This document shows, piece after piece, positions 16,763 through 26,034 of a stretch of DNA of 64,000 nt. A model generated the notes under the pieces. The model worked only from the letters and a program-made list of their open reading frames with translations, was not told where the DNA came from and did no database searches. The stretch is taken from NCBI GenBank assembly GCA_035798135.1, contig JAPFBR010000007.1:75087-139086 (forward strand), written 5' to 3'. This DNA comes from Sediminicola sp035798135 (GTDB taxonomy: Bacteria > Bacteroidota > Bacteroidia > Flavobacteriales > Flavobacteriaceae). The position numbers and the translations under genes were made by a program. Position 1 is the stretch's first letter, and every line of letters begins with the position of its first letter.

Positions 16763-16981
16763 GAATCTAATTTTTTAATATCCCCTCCAGCCACATGTAA
16801 AACATTGGTTATGAGTGGAGTTGTACTCCATTTTTTTTAAACTGGGCGCAAAAGTACTGCTTTTATTGATATGACCTATTCTATTTTTAATATTATTCTT
16901 GGAAGCCTTATTAAGTAGTATGAATGTCTGTATTTAGAGAACCTTAAAGTGGAATTATTGGATGTCTCGGGAAGCTGTAAA

Positions 16982-17497
16982 TCACATATTAACAAACTCA
17001 AAACCAACATTTGGCAAATGTCGCAATTCGTGTTCGGTTTCGTTCAGGTGGATGCCGTGTTCCAAATAGGCTTTTAGATTGGCCAACCAAAATGTCCATC
17101 CATTACTGCACCTAAAATGTATTTGCATTTTGCTTTTCTCGTCCGTGGGAATGTTGTATTGTCTCAAGGTGACCAACACGGCAGAGCTTTTATCTTCCAA
17201 AGTTATGGCCACGCGACAATCCCCGGCAAAGCTTATTTCTAAAAAATCCGTACCATTTGCTTTAAGAACAGTTCCTTTTTCCTGTCCGTCCCAATTATGC
17301 CATTCCCAAGTATAGGTATCTCCATTTTGAATGTTGTCGGAAGGTGTTCTCAAAGTTCCGTCCTCTTGAAGATATTCGGCCTTGCTTAAGAACCAGGACA
17401 TGATGCCCTCAGTTGTGCCCCAACACCAGTATAATTTTTCCAAAGGGGCCTTGATATATATTTTCTTTGTAAACGAATCAAAGGTCAGGGTTTCCAT
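16982..17497 (-). CDS. SRPBCC/AHSA1-like protein
   Basis: 171 residues with the START-like fold: KKIYIKAPLEKLYWCWGTTEG opens the domain, TYTWEWHNWDGQEKGTV lies on the central strands, and SNGWTFWLANLKAYLEHGIHL is the long closing helix. The C-terminal tail (residues 155-171) is extra. The start overlaps the end of the serine hydrolase gene by 20 bp, so the two are translationally coupled. No ligand is known. Confidence 0.83.
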   Translation of the reverse strand: METLTFDSFTKKIYIKAPLEKLYWCWGTTEGIMSWFLSKAEYLQEDGTLRTPSDNIQNGDTYTWEWHNWDGQEKGTVLKANGTDFLEISFAGDCRVAITLEDKSSAVLVTLRQYNIPTDEKSKMQIHFRCSNGWTFWLANLKAYLEHGIHLNETEHELRHLPNVGFEFVNM

Positions 17498-18665
17498 AGG
17501 TGCCTTTTTTAATGGATAATTGCAGTTGATAAAGCTCCCGGCCTAATTCTGCAAAGAAAGGAATGCCCACCGTTTCATATTCGTATTGGTCATCATTGTA
17601 AATCCCATCTTCGTTCACCAAAATGGTGGCTGTGATCATAAACTCAATATCGTTTTCCGTATCCTTAAAATACGCACAATCGGTCAGAGAACCATAAGCA
17701 TAGCCTACTTTGTTGTAAATTTCCAGCGATTTAGGGATAGGTTCTTTGGTGTCACCATACATAAAGAATTTCCCGTAGCTGTCGTAGAATTCACCGGCAC
17801 TATAGCCCGCTTCTCTTGGCAGAACACTCATGGCTTCCAAAAGGCGTTGTCGTTGTTCCTTACTGATATGAAACTGCTTTTTTTTGGAAAATAATTCTGG
17901 AAATATGATACGCTTCAATACGGCGTGTTGTGCCTCTATTGGGTAATAGTTTTTTAGGGCAAAATCAAAAGGCTCCATGATTAACTCTCCTTCATCATAA
18001 TATCCTCTCCCTTTTTTAGTGTTGTTCAAAATTAAAGGTTTAGGAGCTTTGTTGTAGGACCGTCTTCTATTGCTAAGGGTGCTGTCGTTTAAATAAACAA
18101 CCAAGGGCTTGGTGGTGGTACGGTCAGCATTTTCGGTGGACAAACGGTGTGAAATGCGAACAGGCCCTATTCCTCTGTTTTCCAAACGACTGTTGATCTC
18201 ATCGGTTCCTAAAAATTCGTACAAGCGGTTATAGGCCTCATTGTCGCTTACCGCGAATATTTTGGTGATTTCTTTGGCAAAGGTGGTCGTGACAGAGTCT
18301 CCTTCCACGAAAAAACGGGAATCCATGGTAAGGGTGTCGCTCTCGTTCAATTTTTCCAAAGCCAAGACAGCAATAGGAAATTTAACGGAACTGGCTGGAT
18401 AAAAATAATTTTCTGGATTGACCTGAAAATCATAATCATTTAAAATAATACTATTGTTTCTTCGGGTTACCGCCGTAAATCGGATCTGCACTTCATATTT
18501 TTCAATACTGTCCATTACCCTTTTGATATTTGGGTTGTTGGATTGGAGAACATATGCCAAAAGGTCCTTCGGTGGAGGTATGTCTTCTTTGCAGCCGATG
18601 ACCGTTAGAAGGATCGAAAAAATGAATACATATGTTTTGCTCAAGGGCTCAAATTTAAAATTCAC
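17478..18665 (-). CDS. Class A beta-lactamase-like serine hydrolase, lipoprotein
   Basis: 395 residues with a lipoprotein leader (cysteine near residue 25, TVIGCKED). The penicillin-binding fold motifs are present: SxxK in PASSVKFP, SDN in AVSDNEAYN, and KVG in NKVGYAYGS at the place of KTG. The Glu166 equivalent of true class A enzymes cannot be placed confidently, and the protein is about 100 residues longer than TEM-type lactamases. Such proteins in Bacteroidota may be peptidases or esterases, so a resistance role should not be assumed. It is followed by an overlapping SRPBCC gene. Confidence 0.85.
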   Translation of the reverse strand: MNFKFEPLSKTYVFIFSILLTVIGCKEDIPPPKDLLAYVLQSNNPNIKRVMDSIEKYEVQIRFTAVTRRNNSIILNDYDFQVNPENYFYPASSVKFPIAVLALEKLNESDTLTMDSRFFVEGDSVTTTFAKEITKIFAVSDNEAYNRLYEFLGTDEINSRLENRGIGPVRISHRLSTENADRTTTKPLVVYLNDSTLSNRRRSYNKAPKPLILNNTKKGRGYYDEGELIMEPFDFALKNYYPIEAQHAVLKRIIFPELFSKKKQFHISKEQRQRLLEAMSVLPREAGYSAGEFYDSYGKFFMYGDTKEPIPKSLEIYNKVGYAYGSLTDCAYFKDTENDIEFMITATILVNEDGIYNDDQYEYETVGIPFFAELGRELYQLQLSIKKGTYGNPDL

Positions 18666-18689
18666 AAAGGACCTTTTTCAATTTTAGGT

Positions 18690-18932
18690 TCAGTCTTCAA
18701 AAACTTCCCCTCTGTGCGGTTTTAAGGCATCACGAACCTGTATCATTTTTGATTCATCCACGACCAAAAAGGCAATGCTGTGCATTTCACTGTAGGTTTT
18801 ACAACCTGTTATTCCCAAATCCAATTTTTCGGCAATGATATAATCCGTGAGGTGTATCTCATGGTGTTCTGCCGTTTTGGCGGCAGCTGGACCTCTAAAG
18901 TCCCAAATCAATTTTATTCTTCTGTTACTCAT
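18690..18932 (-). CDS. Conserved hypothetical protein
   Basis: 80 residues, soluble, rich in His (HHEIHLTDYIIAE) with one cysteine (GITGCKTY). No signal peptide or known domain. The size, the codon use and the spacing of 24 bp to the serine hydrolase suggest a real gene at the head of that transcript. Function unknown. Confidence 0.6.
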   Translation of the reverse strand: MSNRRIKLIWDFRGPAAAKTAEHHEIHLTDYIIAEKLDLGITGCKTYSEMHSIAFLVVDESKMIQVRDALKPHRGEVFED

Positions 18933-19035
18933 GTGTTGGTAGGATATAAGACCTTAAGTGTTTTTTCAGTACAAAAAGGCTTAGTGTTTCTAAACATTTG
19001 TTAAAAATAGTTGATTTTTGGCAGAAAATGAGAAC

Positions 19036-19065
19036 TTGCACAGCGTTGGTTAATTGTTACTTTTG
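19036..19065 (+). promoter_or_regulatory. Promoter TTG-N19-TACTTTTG
   Basis: TTG at 19036-19038, 19-nt spacer, TACTTTTG at 19058-19065; a full match to the Bacteroidota consensus. The likely ATG of the next gene is at 19070, so transcription would start at or next to the start codon. Confidence 0.7.
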
Positions 19066-19069
19066 CAGG

Positions 19070-19963
19070 ATGCTTTTTATAACGCGACATATCATTAGAC
19101 TTCTCACCATTTTAATCGCAGTTGCACTGCTCTTTTTAGGGGCTTCCTGTGAAGGAATATGGAAAAAAGAGAAGAATAACAAAGCCATTGCCCGTGTTGG
19201 GGAAGTGTATCTCCATCAAGAGGATATCGCTCCGCTGATAACGGATAACATGTCAAAAGAGGACAGTGTCTCTTTTGTGACCAATTATATCAATACGTGG
19301 GCTGCCAAGCAATTGTTGTTATCGAAATCAAAGATTAATCTGCCGGTGGACAAACTGGCCGACTTTGATAAGTTGGTAGACGATTATAGGATAGATCTCT
19401 ATACTAGGGCCTACAAAGAAGCCTTGGTACAACAGGCATTGGATACTGTGGTTAATGAAGAAGGTCTGTTAGCCTTTTATGAGAATGAAAAGGAAAATTT
19501 TAAACTGAGGGAGAAACTATTGATGATCCGCTTTGTGGAATTGCCCCAGCAATTTTTGAATAAGGATGACATAGCTGAAAAAATTAAGCGCTTCAATAAA
19601 AAAGACATGGCTTATCTAGACTCTGTAAGCGTTCAGTTTAGAAAATTAAACTTTAACGATTCTGTTTGGGTCACCGTATCCAGAGTGGTTAAAGAAATTA
19701 CACCGTTAAGCCTTGAAAATGAGGAGCTGTACTTAAAAAAATCACAATTTTTTGAATTACAGGATTCATTAGGGGTATATTTGGGCAAGGTAATTGATGT
19801 GCTTAACATTAATGATATTGCCCCGTTATCATTTATTAGGCCTTCGATAAGGCAGGTACTAATGAACAGGAGAAGGTTGGATTATATGCGAAAGCTAGAG
19901 ACCGAAATAATTGATGAGGCCGTAAAAGAAAAAGAATTTGAGATATATGTACAAGATGAATAG
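19070..19963 (+). CDS. PPIase-related lipoprotein (SurA operon)
   Basis: 297 residues from the ATG at 19070. A start at 18998 is possible but lies upstream of the promoter, and the lipoprotein signal (LLTILIAVALLFLGASC) begins properly only here. The remainder is helical at the N-terminus (TWAAKQLLLSKSKI) and resembles the chaperone part of SurA/PpiC proteins without a clear rotamase domain. In Flavobacteriia such a gene commonly precedes surA, as here, where the two overlap by 8 bp. It probably helps outer-membrane protein folding; this is inferred from context. Confidence 0.75.
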   Translation: MLFITRHIIRLLTILIAVALLFLGASCEGIWKKEKNNKAIARVGEVYLHQEDIAPLITDNMSKEDSVSFVTNYINTWAAKQLLLSKSKINLPVDKLADFDKLVDDYRIDLYTRAYKEALVQQALDTVVNEEGLLAFYENEKENFKLREKLLMIRFVELPQQFLNKDDIAEKIKRFNKKDMAYLDSVSVQFRKLNFNDSVWVTVSRVVKEITPLSLENEELYLKKSQFFELQDSLGVYLGKVIDVLNINDIAPLSFIRPSIRQVLMNRRRLDYMRKLETEIIDEAVKEKEFEIYVQDE

Positions 19964-21398
19964 GATGATCACTTTTTTAACCGCATTACTTTTAACAGTA
20001 ATGGGAAATGCACAGGAAAACGATAAAATGCCGGATACCCAGGTAGAACCACAAGATACAGCAGTGGTAGCCAATGAAGGGTACAAAAAGGATACCGTGA
20101 ATAATTTTAAAAGAGTAAAATTGGACGGGGTAGCGTCCGTGGTAGGTGATTACGTTATTTTGGAATCGGATATCGAGAAAACCTTGATAGATCTACGGAG
20201 TCAAGGAGCTTCAACAGAAGATATTACGCGTTGTGGATTGTTGGGTAAATTAATGGAAGATCGTTTGTATGCCCACCAAGCAGTTCAGGATAGTATTTTG
20301 GTTTCCGAAGATGAGGTGAATGCCACAAGTGAAAGGCAATTGCAATCCCTAATTTCCCAAGTGGGCTCCATTGAAAAAGTATTGAAGTTCTACCGCAAGG
20401 CAGACGAGGAAAGTTTTAGGGACGAACTTTTTAAGATCAACAAATTGAGGATGCTGTCCGAAAAAATGCAGCAGAAGATTGTTGGTGAAATAGAGATAAC
20501 ACCGGAAGAGGTGCGACAGTTCTTTAAAAAGATTCCTGCAGACGAGCGTCCAGTATTTGGCGCCGAATTAGAAATTGCGCAAATAGTAAAGGAACCTAAG
20601 TCCCCAGATGTGGAAAAACAAAAGGTGATAGACAAGTTGAAGGGCATTAAGGCCGATATTGAGGACAACAATGCCAGTTTCAGTGTTAAGGCTATTCTTT
20701 ACTCCCAAGATCCAGGATCAAAATCGAAAGGTGGTTTTTACAGTATGACAAGGCAGACAGGGTTTGTAAAAGAATTTAAGGATGTTGCCTTCAGTTTAAG
20801 GGAAGGGGAGATATCCGAGCCTTTTGAGACGGTATTTGGATACCACATTATTTTTATTGAAAAGATAAGGGGTCAAGAAGTAGATCTAAGGCACATATTG
20901 ATTGCCCCGGAAATCCCTCAGGCAGCTATGGATGCCGCCAAGGTAGAATTAGATAGTGTTCGCCAAAATGTAATGGATGGTAAATATACTTTTGCTGAGG
21001 CCGCACTAAATTTTTCAGATGAAAAAGAAACTAAATTCGATGGAGGTCTTTTAAGAAACCCTATTAATTTTGATTCCCGTTTTGAATTGACAAAAATGGA
21101 TCCTACCCTTTATAACCAGGTGCGTAACCTTAAGGATAATGAGATTTCACAACCTATTGTAGAGGAAGACCCAAGGGGTGGAGCCCCAAAATATAAAATC
21201 ATGAAGATTACCAATAGGTATGATGAGCATGAGGCTGATTTTGCCAAGGATTATATGAAGATCCAGGAGTTGGCACTTCGCGATAAGCAGTTCAAGGCCA
21301 TTGAAAAGTGGATGGCCGAGCATATAGATGAAACCTATATCAGCGTAAACAAGGACAACAGAGAATGCGATTTTGCGAATAATTGGGTAAAGGAGTAA
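19956..21398 (+). CDS. surA: SurA-type periplasmic peptidyl-prolyl isomerase
   Basis: 480 residues with a Sec signal (MNRMITFLTALLLTVMGNAQ). The SurA N-terminal chaperone domain spans roughly 50-195 (KLDGVASVVGDYVILESDIE). Two parvulin-like domains follow, the first with EIAQIVKEP and SQDPGSKSKGG, then FETVFGYHIIFIEK; the second with LRHILIAPEIP and SDEKETKFDGG. It escorts unfolded outer-membrane proteins in the periplasm. It overlaps the preceding lipoprotein gene by 8 bp; moxR follows after 4 bp. An alternative start at 19965 differs by three residues. Confidence 0.9.
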   Translation: MNRMITFLTALLLTVMGNAQENDKMPDTQVEPQDTAVVANEGYKKDTVNNFKRVKLDGVASVVGDYVILESDIEKTLIDLRSQGASTEDITRCGLLGKLMEDRLYAHQAVQDSILVSEDEVNATSERQLQSLISQVGSIEKVLKFYRKADEESFRDELFKINKLRMLSEKMQQKIVGEIEITPEEVRQFFKKIPADERPVFGAELEIAQIVKEPKSPDVEKQKVIDKLKGIKADIEDNNASFSVKAILYSQDPGSKSKGGFYSMTRQTGFVKEFKDVAFSLREGEISEPFETVFGYHIIFIEKIRGQEVDLRHILIAPEIPQAAMDAAKVELDSVRQNVMDGKYTFAEAALNFSDEKETKFDGGLLRNPINFDSRFELTKMDPTLYNQVRNLKDNEISQPIVEEDPRGGAPKYKIMKITNRYDEHEADFAKDYMKIQELALRDKQFKAIEKWMAEHIDETYISVNKDNRECDFANNWVKE

Positions 21399-21402
21399 AT
21401 GC

Positions 21403-22356
21403 ATGTCAGACGTTGCTTCCATCAATAGGTTAGTAGAAAAACACAAAGCCCTAAAACAAGAAATTGCCAAGGTGATCATCGGCCAAGAGGAAGTGGTCAA
21501 CCAAGTGCTATTGTCTATCTATACAGGAGGACATTCCCTATTGATCGGTGTGCCCGGTCTTGCAAAAACCTTAATGGTTCATACCATTGCCCAAACTTTG
21601 GGACTCGATTTTAAGCGGATACAATTTACCCCGGATCTTATGCCCAGTGATATCCTCGGAAGTGAGATCTTGGACCAAAACCGCAATTTTAAGTTTATAA
21701 AAGGCCCTATATTTTCCAATATCATCCTAGCCGATGAAATTAACCGTACCCCGCCAAAAACGCAGGCAGCCCTTCTGGAGGCCATGCAGGAAAGGTCGGT
21801 TACCATTGCAGGGACACAATATAAATTGGCGGAACCTTATTTTGTTCTTGCCACACAGAATCCTATTGAGCAGGAAGGGACCTATCCTTTGCCAGAAGCG
21901 CAATTGGACCGTTTTATGTTCGCTATAGAATTACAGTACCCTTCCATTGAGGAGGAAATTGAAGTAGTTAAGTCTACGACCTCTGACCATACCGCATCTT
22001 TAAATGCATTGTTCAACGCTCAGGAAATTGTGGAAGTGCAGCATTTGATCCGCAGGATCCCTGTGCCCGATAATGTTGTGGAATACGCGGTGCGATTGGT
22101 GAACAGTACGAGACCCAATTTGCCGACGGCCTCAGATTTCGTGAAACAATATATAGACTGGGGTGCAGGCCCTCGGGCATCGCAAAACCTCATTTTGGCA
22201 GCCAAGGCGCATGCAGCGGTAAACGGTAAATTCTCCCCGGATATAGAAGATGTAAAGGCAGTCGCATGGGGAATTTTAAAGCATAGGATCATCAAAAACT
22301 ACAAGGCGGAGGCCGAAGGGATCTCCGAAGATGATATAATCTTGAGGTTACTCTAA
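21403..22356 (+). CDS. MoxR-family AAA+ ATPase
   Basis: 317 residues. Walker A is GVPGLAKTLM (about 47-56) and Walker B is NIILADEINR (about 108-117), followed by the sensor 1 region FVLATQNPIEQEGTYPLPEA and the lid helices containing WGAGPRASQNLIL. MoxR ATPases act as chaperones that load metals or mature enzyme complexes. Genes for the usual partners (DUF58, von Willebrand A proteins) are not downstream: a terminator at 22386-22408 closes the operon, so it works here with the surA unit. Confidence 0.93.
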   Translation: MSDVASINRLVEKHKALKQEIAKVIIGQEEVVNQVLLSIYTGGHSLLIGVPGLAKTLMVHTIAQTLGLDFKRIQFTPDLMPSDILGSEILDQNRNFKFIKGPIFSNIILADEINRTPPKTQAALLEAMQERSVTIAGTQYKLAEPYFVLATQNPIEQEGTYPLPEAQLDRFMFAIELQYPSIEEEIEVVKSTTSDHTASLNALFNAQEIVEVQHLIRRIPVPDNVVEYAVRLVNSTRPNLPTASDFVKQYIDWGAGPRASQNLILAAKAHAAVNGKFSPDIEDVKAVAWGILKHRIIKNYKAEAEGISEDDIILRLL

Positions 22357-22385
22357 TCCAAAAGACCCTATTTCAATCGTTGTCG

Positions 22386-22408
22386 TAAGCGAATACGCTT
22401 ATTTTTTT
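22386..22408 (+). terminator. Intrinsic terminator after moxR
   Basis: TAAGCG-AATA-CGCTTA stem followed by seven Ts. Confidence 0.8.
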
Positions 22409-22553
22409 CGAAAAAAGTAACAAATTCATTTTTTTTGAACCATTAATTGATTTTTCAATGAAAATGACATGAATCGTGGTCTTAAAATTTCGTTTGCCTC
22501 CACTATTTTATTATTTTTGTTAGATTGCAATAACTAAAACACAAAACTATATA

Positions 22554-24821
22554 ATGGCATTTGACATCGATATGATCAAGGGATTGTATTCCAATATGGC
22601 CGAGCGCGTTGATAAGGCACGCGAGATCGTTGGGAGACCACTGACCCTTTCGGAGAAAATTTTATATTCCCATTTATGGGAAGGTAACGCTACTAAAGAA
22701 TTTAAAAGGGGCAAGGACTATGTAGACTTCGCACCGGACCGTATAGCATGTCAGGATGCAACCGCACAAATGGCATTATTGCAGTTTATGCAGGCGGGTA
22801 AACCTCAAGTTGCCGTTCCTACAACAGTGCACTGTGATCACCTGATCCAGGCAAAAAGTGGGGCAGTGGCCGATTTAAAGGTTGCCAATAGCACAAGTGC
22901 AGAGGTATTCGATTTCTTGGAATCGGTATCCAACAAATATGGAATTGGATTTTGGAAGCCGGGAGCTGGAATTATCCACCAAGTAGTACTGGAAAATTAT
23001 GCCTTCCCAGGAGGAATGATGATAGGTACAGATTCCCATACGGTGAATGCCGGGGGATTGGGAATGGTAGCCATAGGAGTTGGTGGTGCCGATGCCGTGG
23101 ATGTAATGGCCGGAATGGCGTGGGAATTGAAATTCCCAAAATTGATTGGGGTAAAATTGACCGGTAATATTTCTGGTTGGACCTCCTCGAAAGATGTAAT
23201 CTTAAAAGTGGCCGGGATCCTTACCGTAAAGGGTGGAACTGGGGCTATAATAGAATATTTTGGTGAAGGAGCTAAAAACCTTTCTTGTACGGGAAAAGGA
23301 ACCATATGTAATATGGGTGCCGAAGTAGGGGCAACTACGTCTACCTTTGGATACGATGCTTCAATGGAGCGTTACCTTAGGGCTACGGACAGAAGTGATA
23401 TAGCCGATGCTGCGAATGCTGTAAAGGAACACCTAACCGCTGATGCGGAGGTATACGCCAATCCAGAAAAATATTTTGATGAGTTGATTGAGATCAACTT
23501 AGATGAATTGAGACCACACTTAAATGGTCCATTTACACCGGATTTGGCCACACCAGTGGGTGAATTGGGAGTGAAAGCCAGAGAAAATGGATGGCCTATT
23601 AAAGTAGATTGGGGATTGATCGGATCCTGTACCAACTCTTCTTATGAAGATTTGACCCGGGCCGCCTCTATTGCCAAACAAGCCGTTGATAAAAAAATAA
23701 AACCAAAATCTGATTTTGGAATCAACCCAGGATCAGAGCAAATTAGGTTCACCGCAGAAAGGGATGGCCTTTTGCAGATTTTTGAAAATTTAGGAGCCAC
23801 AGTATTTACCAATGCCTGTGGGCCATGTATAGGACAGTGGGATAGAAGTGACCTAAAAGGGGATGAGAAAAATACCATTGTACATTCCTTTAACAGAAAC
23901 TTCTCCAAAAGAGCTGATGGAAATCCAAATACGCATGCTTTTGTAGGTTCACCGGAAATGGTGGCTGCAATCGCAATTTCAGGGCGTTTGGATTTTAATC
24001 CAATGACCGATACCCTTTTGAACGACAAGGGAGAAGAAGTAAAATTGGACGAACCGTTGGGAATAGAGCTTCCACCATTAGGGTTTGATGTAGAGGATGC
24101 CGGATATTTGGCGCCTAATGATGATGGTGCAAGTGTGGTGGTAAAGGTAGACCCTAAATCAGAAAGATTACAATTGTTGGACCCTTTCAAACCTCTTACA
24201 CCTGAAAGCTTACAAGGAGTAAAATTATTGATCAAAGCCTTCGGGAAATGTACCACTGACCATATCTCTATGGCAGGTCCATGGTTGCGTTACAGAGGTC
24301 ACTTGGACAATATAGCCAACAACACCTTGATCGGTGCTGTAAATGCTTATAACAAAAAGACCAATTTTGTAAAGAACCAACTTACCGGAGAGTATCTTGG
24401 AGTACCAGATGCACAGCGTGCCTATAAGGCTGCGGGCATTAATACCATTGTGGTGGGTGACCATAACTATGGGGAAGGTTCTTCGAGGGAACATGCGGCC
24501 ATGCAACCAAGACATTTGGGGGTCGCTGCCGTATTGGTGAAATCTTTTGCACGTATCCACGAAACAAACCTTAAAAAACAAGGGATGTTGGGATTGACTT
24601 TCGCCAATGAATCCGACTATGATCTGATTCAGGAAGATGATATCTTCAATTTCTTGGATATTGATGCTTTTGCTCCTGACAAGCAGTTAACCATAGAAGT
24701 GGTCCACAAGGACGGCAGTAAGGATACCATTAAAGTGAACCATACCTATAACCAATCCCAAATAGAATGGTTTCATGAAGGTTCTGCATTAAATGTGATA
24801 AAAAGGGAAAATGCTTCCTAA
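22554..24821 (+). CDS. Aconitate hydratase, mitochondrial type
   Basis: 755 residues, the length of mitochondrial-type aconitase, not of bacterial AcnA (about 890) or AcnB (about 860). It isomerises citrate to isocitrate in the TCA cycle. The three [4Fe-4S] cysteines are in GSCTNSSYED and NACGPCIGQW. Substrate-binding motifs include TVHCDHLI, MMIGTDSHTVNAGG and, in the swivelling C-terminal domain, DHNYGEGSSREHAAMQPRHL. A TAnnTTTG-type -7 element (TATTTTTG at 22512-22519) lies 34 bp upstream of the ATG. It is monocistronic with a terminator. Confidence 0.97.
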   Translation: MAFDIDMIKGLYSNMAERVDKAREIVGRPLTLSEKILYSHLWEGNATKEFKRGKDYVDFAPDRIACQDATAQMALLQFMQAGKPQVAVPTTVHCDHLIQAKSGAVADLKVANSTSAEVFDFLESVSNKYGIGFWKPGAGIIHQVVLENYAFPGGMMIGTDSHTVNAGGLGMVAIGVGGADAVDVMAGMAWELKFPKLIGVKLTGNISGWTSSKDVILKVAGILTVKGGTGAIIEYFGEGAKNLSCTGKGTICNMGAEVGATTSTFGYDASMERYLRATDRSDIADAANAVKEHLTADAEVYANPEKYFDELIEINLDELRPHLNGPFTPDLATPVGELGVKARENGWPIKVDWGLIGSCTNSSYEDLTRAASIAKQAVDKKIKPKSDFGINPGSEQIRFTAERDGLLQIFENLGATVFTNACGPCIGQWDRSDLKGDEKNTIVHSFNRNFSKRADGNPNTHAFVGSPEMVAAIAISGRLDFNPMTDTLLNDKGEEVKLDEPLGIELPPLGFDVEDAGYLAPNDDGASVVVKVDPKSERLQLLDPFKPLTPESLQGVKLLIKAFGKCTTDHISMAGPWLRYRGHLDNIANNTLIGAVNAYNKKTNFVKNQLTGEYLGVPDAQRAYKAAGINTIVVGDHNYGEGSSREHAAMQPRHLGVAAVLVKSFARIHETNLKKQGMLGLTFANESDYDLIQEDDIFNFLDIDAFAPDKQLTIEVVHKDGSKDTIKVNHTYNQSQIEWFHEGSALNVIKRENAS

Positions 24822-24844
24822 ATTCATTTTTTAAATAGTTTATG

Positions 24845-24874
24845 AAAACTCCTGATTATCATCAGGAGTTTTTT
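24845..24874 (+). terminator. Intrinsic terminator after aconitase
   Basis: AACTCCTGAT-TATC-ATCAGGAGTT stem followed by Ts. Confidence 0.9.
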
Positions 24875-24900
24875 AGTTTTGGGGGGAAATAAAAAAACAT

Positions 24901-25461
24901 ATGAAAATTAGTAAGAAGACCTTTCTAAATGTATTGCTTATTGCCTTTATAGTATCGTTTTTTGTAACGCCTGTAGGGTATTATGGGAAGGTTTTATTAA
25001 ATAAAATATTTTCATTCAGTCCAAATGTTACGGCAGTTTCGGATAGGGAGCGTATCACTGACTACGATTGGAGGTTGAAAGATGCGAATTGGAACTTTTT
25101 TAACTTCAAAAAATCAAAAGGTAATGTAGTGCTTATCAATCTTTGGGCCTCATGGCAATTACCAAGTGTTGCAGAATTGGCCAGTATCCAGGACCTTTAC
25201 GATAAGTATAACGACAAAATGGATTTTTATATCATAACCAATGAGGAGCGTGAACCCGTAGAAGCCTTTATGGAAGAACATGGTTTCACCTTTCCTGTAA
25301 CTTATTTGATCATAGGGGAGAAGATGCCGATCAGTGATCAAGTAGTTCCTGCTTCCTATTTGCTGGATAAATCCGGCAATATAGTGATCCATAAGGAGGG
25401 CATAGCAGATTGGGACAACAGTAAGGTGCGAGATATCTTGGATGGACTTATAAAGGAGTAA
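24901..25461 (+). CDS. Membrane-anchored thioredoxin-like protein lacking CxxC
   Basis: 186 residues. An N-terminal anchor (NVLLIAFIVSFFVTPVGYYG) is followed by a thioredoxin fold: NVVLINLWASWQLPSVAELA stands where TlpA-like proteins have WxxWCxPC. The two redox cysteines are replaced by Gln and Ser, and the cis-Pro region is retained (VVPASYLLDKSG). No other cysteine was found, so it cannot do thiol-disulfide chemistry and may act as a binding or scaffold partner. It is a tandem paralogue of the next gene, 2 bp away. Confidence 0.85.
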   Translation: MKISKKTFLNVLLIAFIVSFFVTPVGYYGKVLLNKIFSFSPNVTAVSDRERITDYDWRLKDANWNFFNFKKSKGNVVLINLWASWQLPSVAELASIQDLYDKYNDKMDFYIITNEEREPVEAFMEEHGFTFPVTYLIIGEKMPISDQVVPASYLLDKSGNIVIHKEGIADWDNSKVRDILDGLIKE

Positions 25462-25463
25462 CA

Positions 25464-26030
25464 ATGTCATTTAAAATTAGTAAAAATCAATGGATGAACG
25501 CTGCCTTGATCTTGGGGGTCATCCTAGTGTTGTTTACTCCTATTGGGTTTAAGATCAAGGTTATGGCAAGTAGATTGCTTTCCAGTAGCGCAGCCATGGT
25601 TAAAGCAGAGCTGCAAGTACCCTTGGATTCATATAAATGGGAATTGAAAGATACCGAAATGCAATCTTTTGATTTTGAAAACCAAAAAGGAAAGGTAATA
25701 CTTGTTAATTTCTGGGCCACATGGTGTGCGCCTTGTATAGCAGAAATGCCAAGTATGCAGGCACTTTATAACGATTATGGGGATAGGGTTGCCTTTATGT
25801 TCGTTTCCAATGAGGAAGAGCAAAAAGTATTGGACTTCATAAAGCGAAAAAATTACGACCTTCCTGTATATTTTCCACAGACCCAAGAACCAAAAGTATT
25901 GAGCTCAAAAGTACTACCAACAACCTATATCATCAATAAAAAGGGAAAAATAATGGTAGCTGAAACGGGTGCAACCGATTGGAACAGCACAGCCACTAGA
26001 AAATTGTTGGATTCCCTATTGGAGGAGTAG
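25464..26030 (+). CDS. TlpA/ResA-like thioredoxin-family protein
   Basis: 188 residues with an N-terminal anchor (AALILGVILVLFTPIGFKIK). The redox motif is intact: VNFWATWCAPCIAEMPSMQ, with cis-Pro in VLPTTYIINKKG. It should be periplasmic and reduce disulfides, for instance during cytochrome c maturation or on a specific partner. Gap to the cysteine-less paralogue 2 bp; gap to the CrtA-like oxygenase 4 bp, so all three form one operon. Confidence 0.9.
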   Translation: MSFKISKNQWMNAALILGVILVLFTPIGFKIKVMASRLLSSSAAMVKAELQVPLDSYKWELKDTEMQSFDFENQKGKVILVNFWATWCAPCIAEMPSMQALYNDYGDRVAFMFVSNEEEQKVLDFIKRKNYDLPVYFPQTQEPKVLSSKVLPTTYIINKKGKIMVAETGATDWNSTATRKLLDSLLEE

Positions 26031-26034
26031 TTTT

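Noticed and set aside
17478..18665. Antibiotic-resistance beta-lactamase
   Set aside because: SxxK, SDN and a KTG-like triad are present, but the catalytic Glu is not evident and the protein is much longer than true lactamases.
18998..19069. Earlier start for the SurA-operon lipoprotein
   Set aside because: It would lie upstream of the promoter, and the signal peptide begins at 19070.
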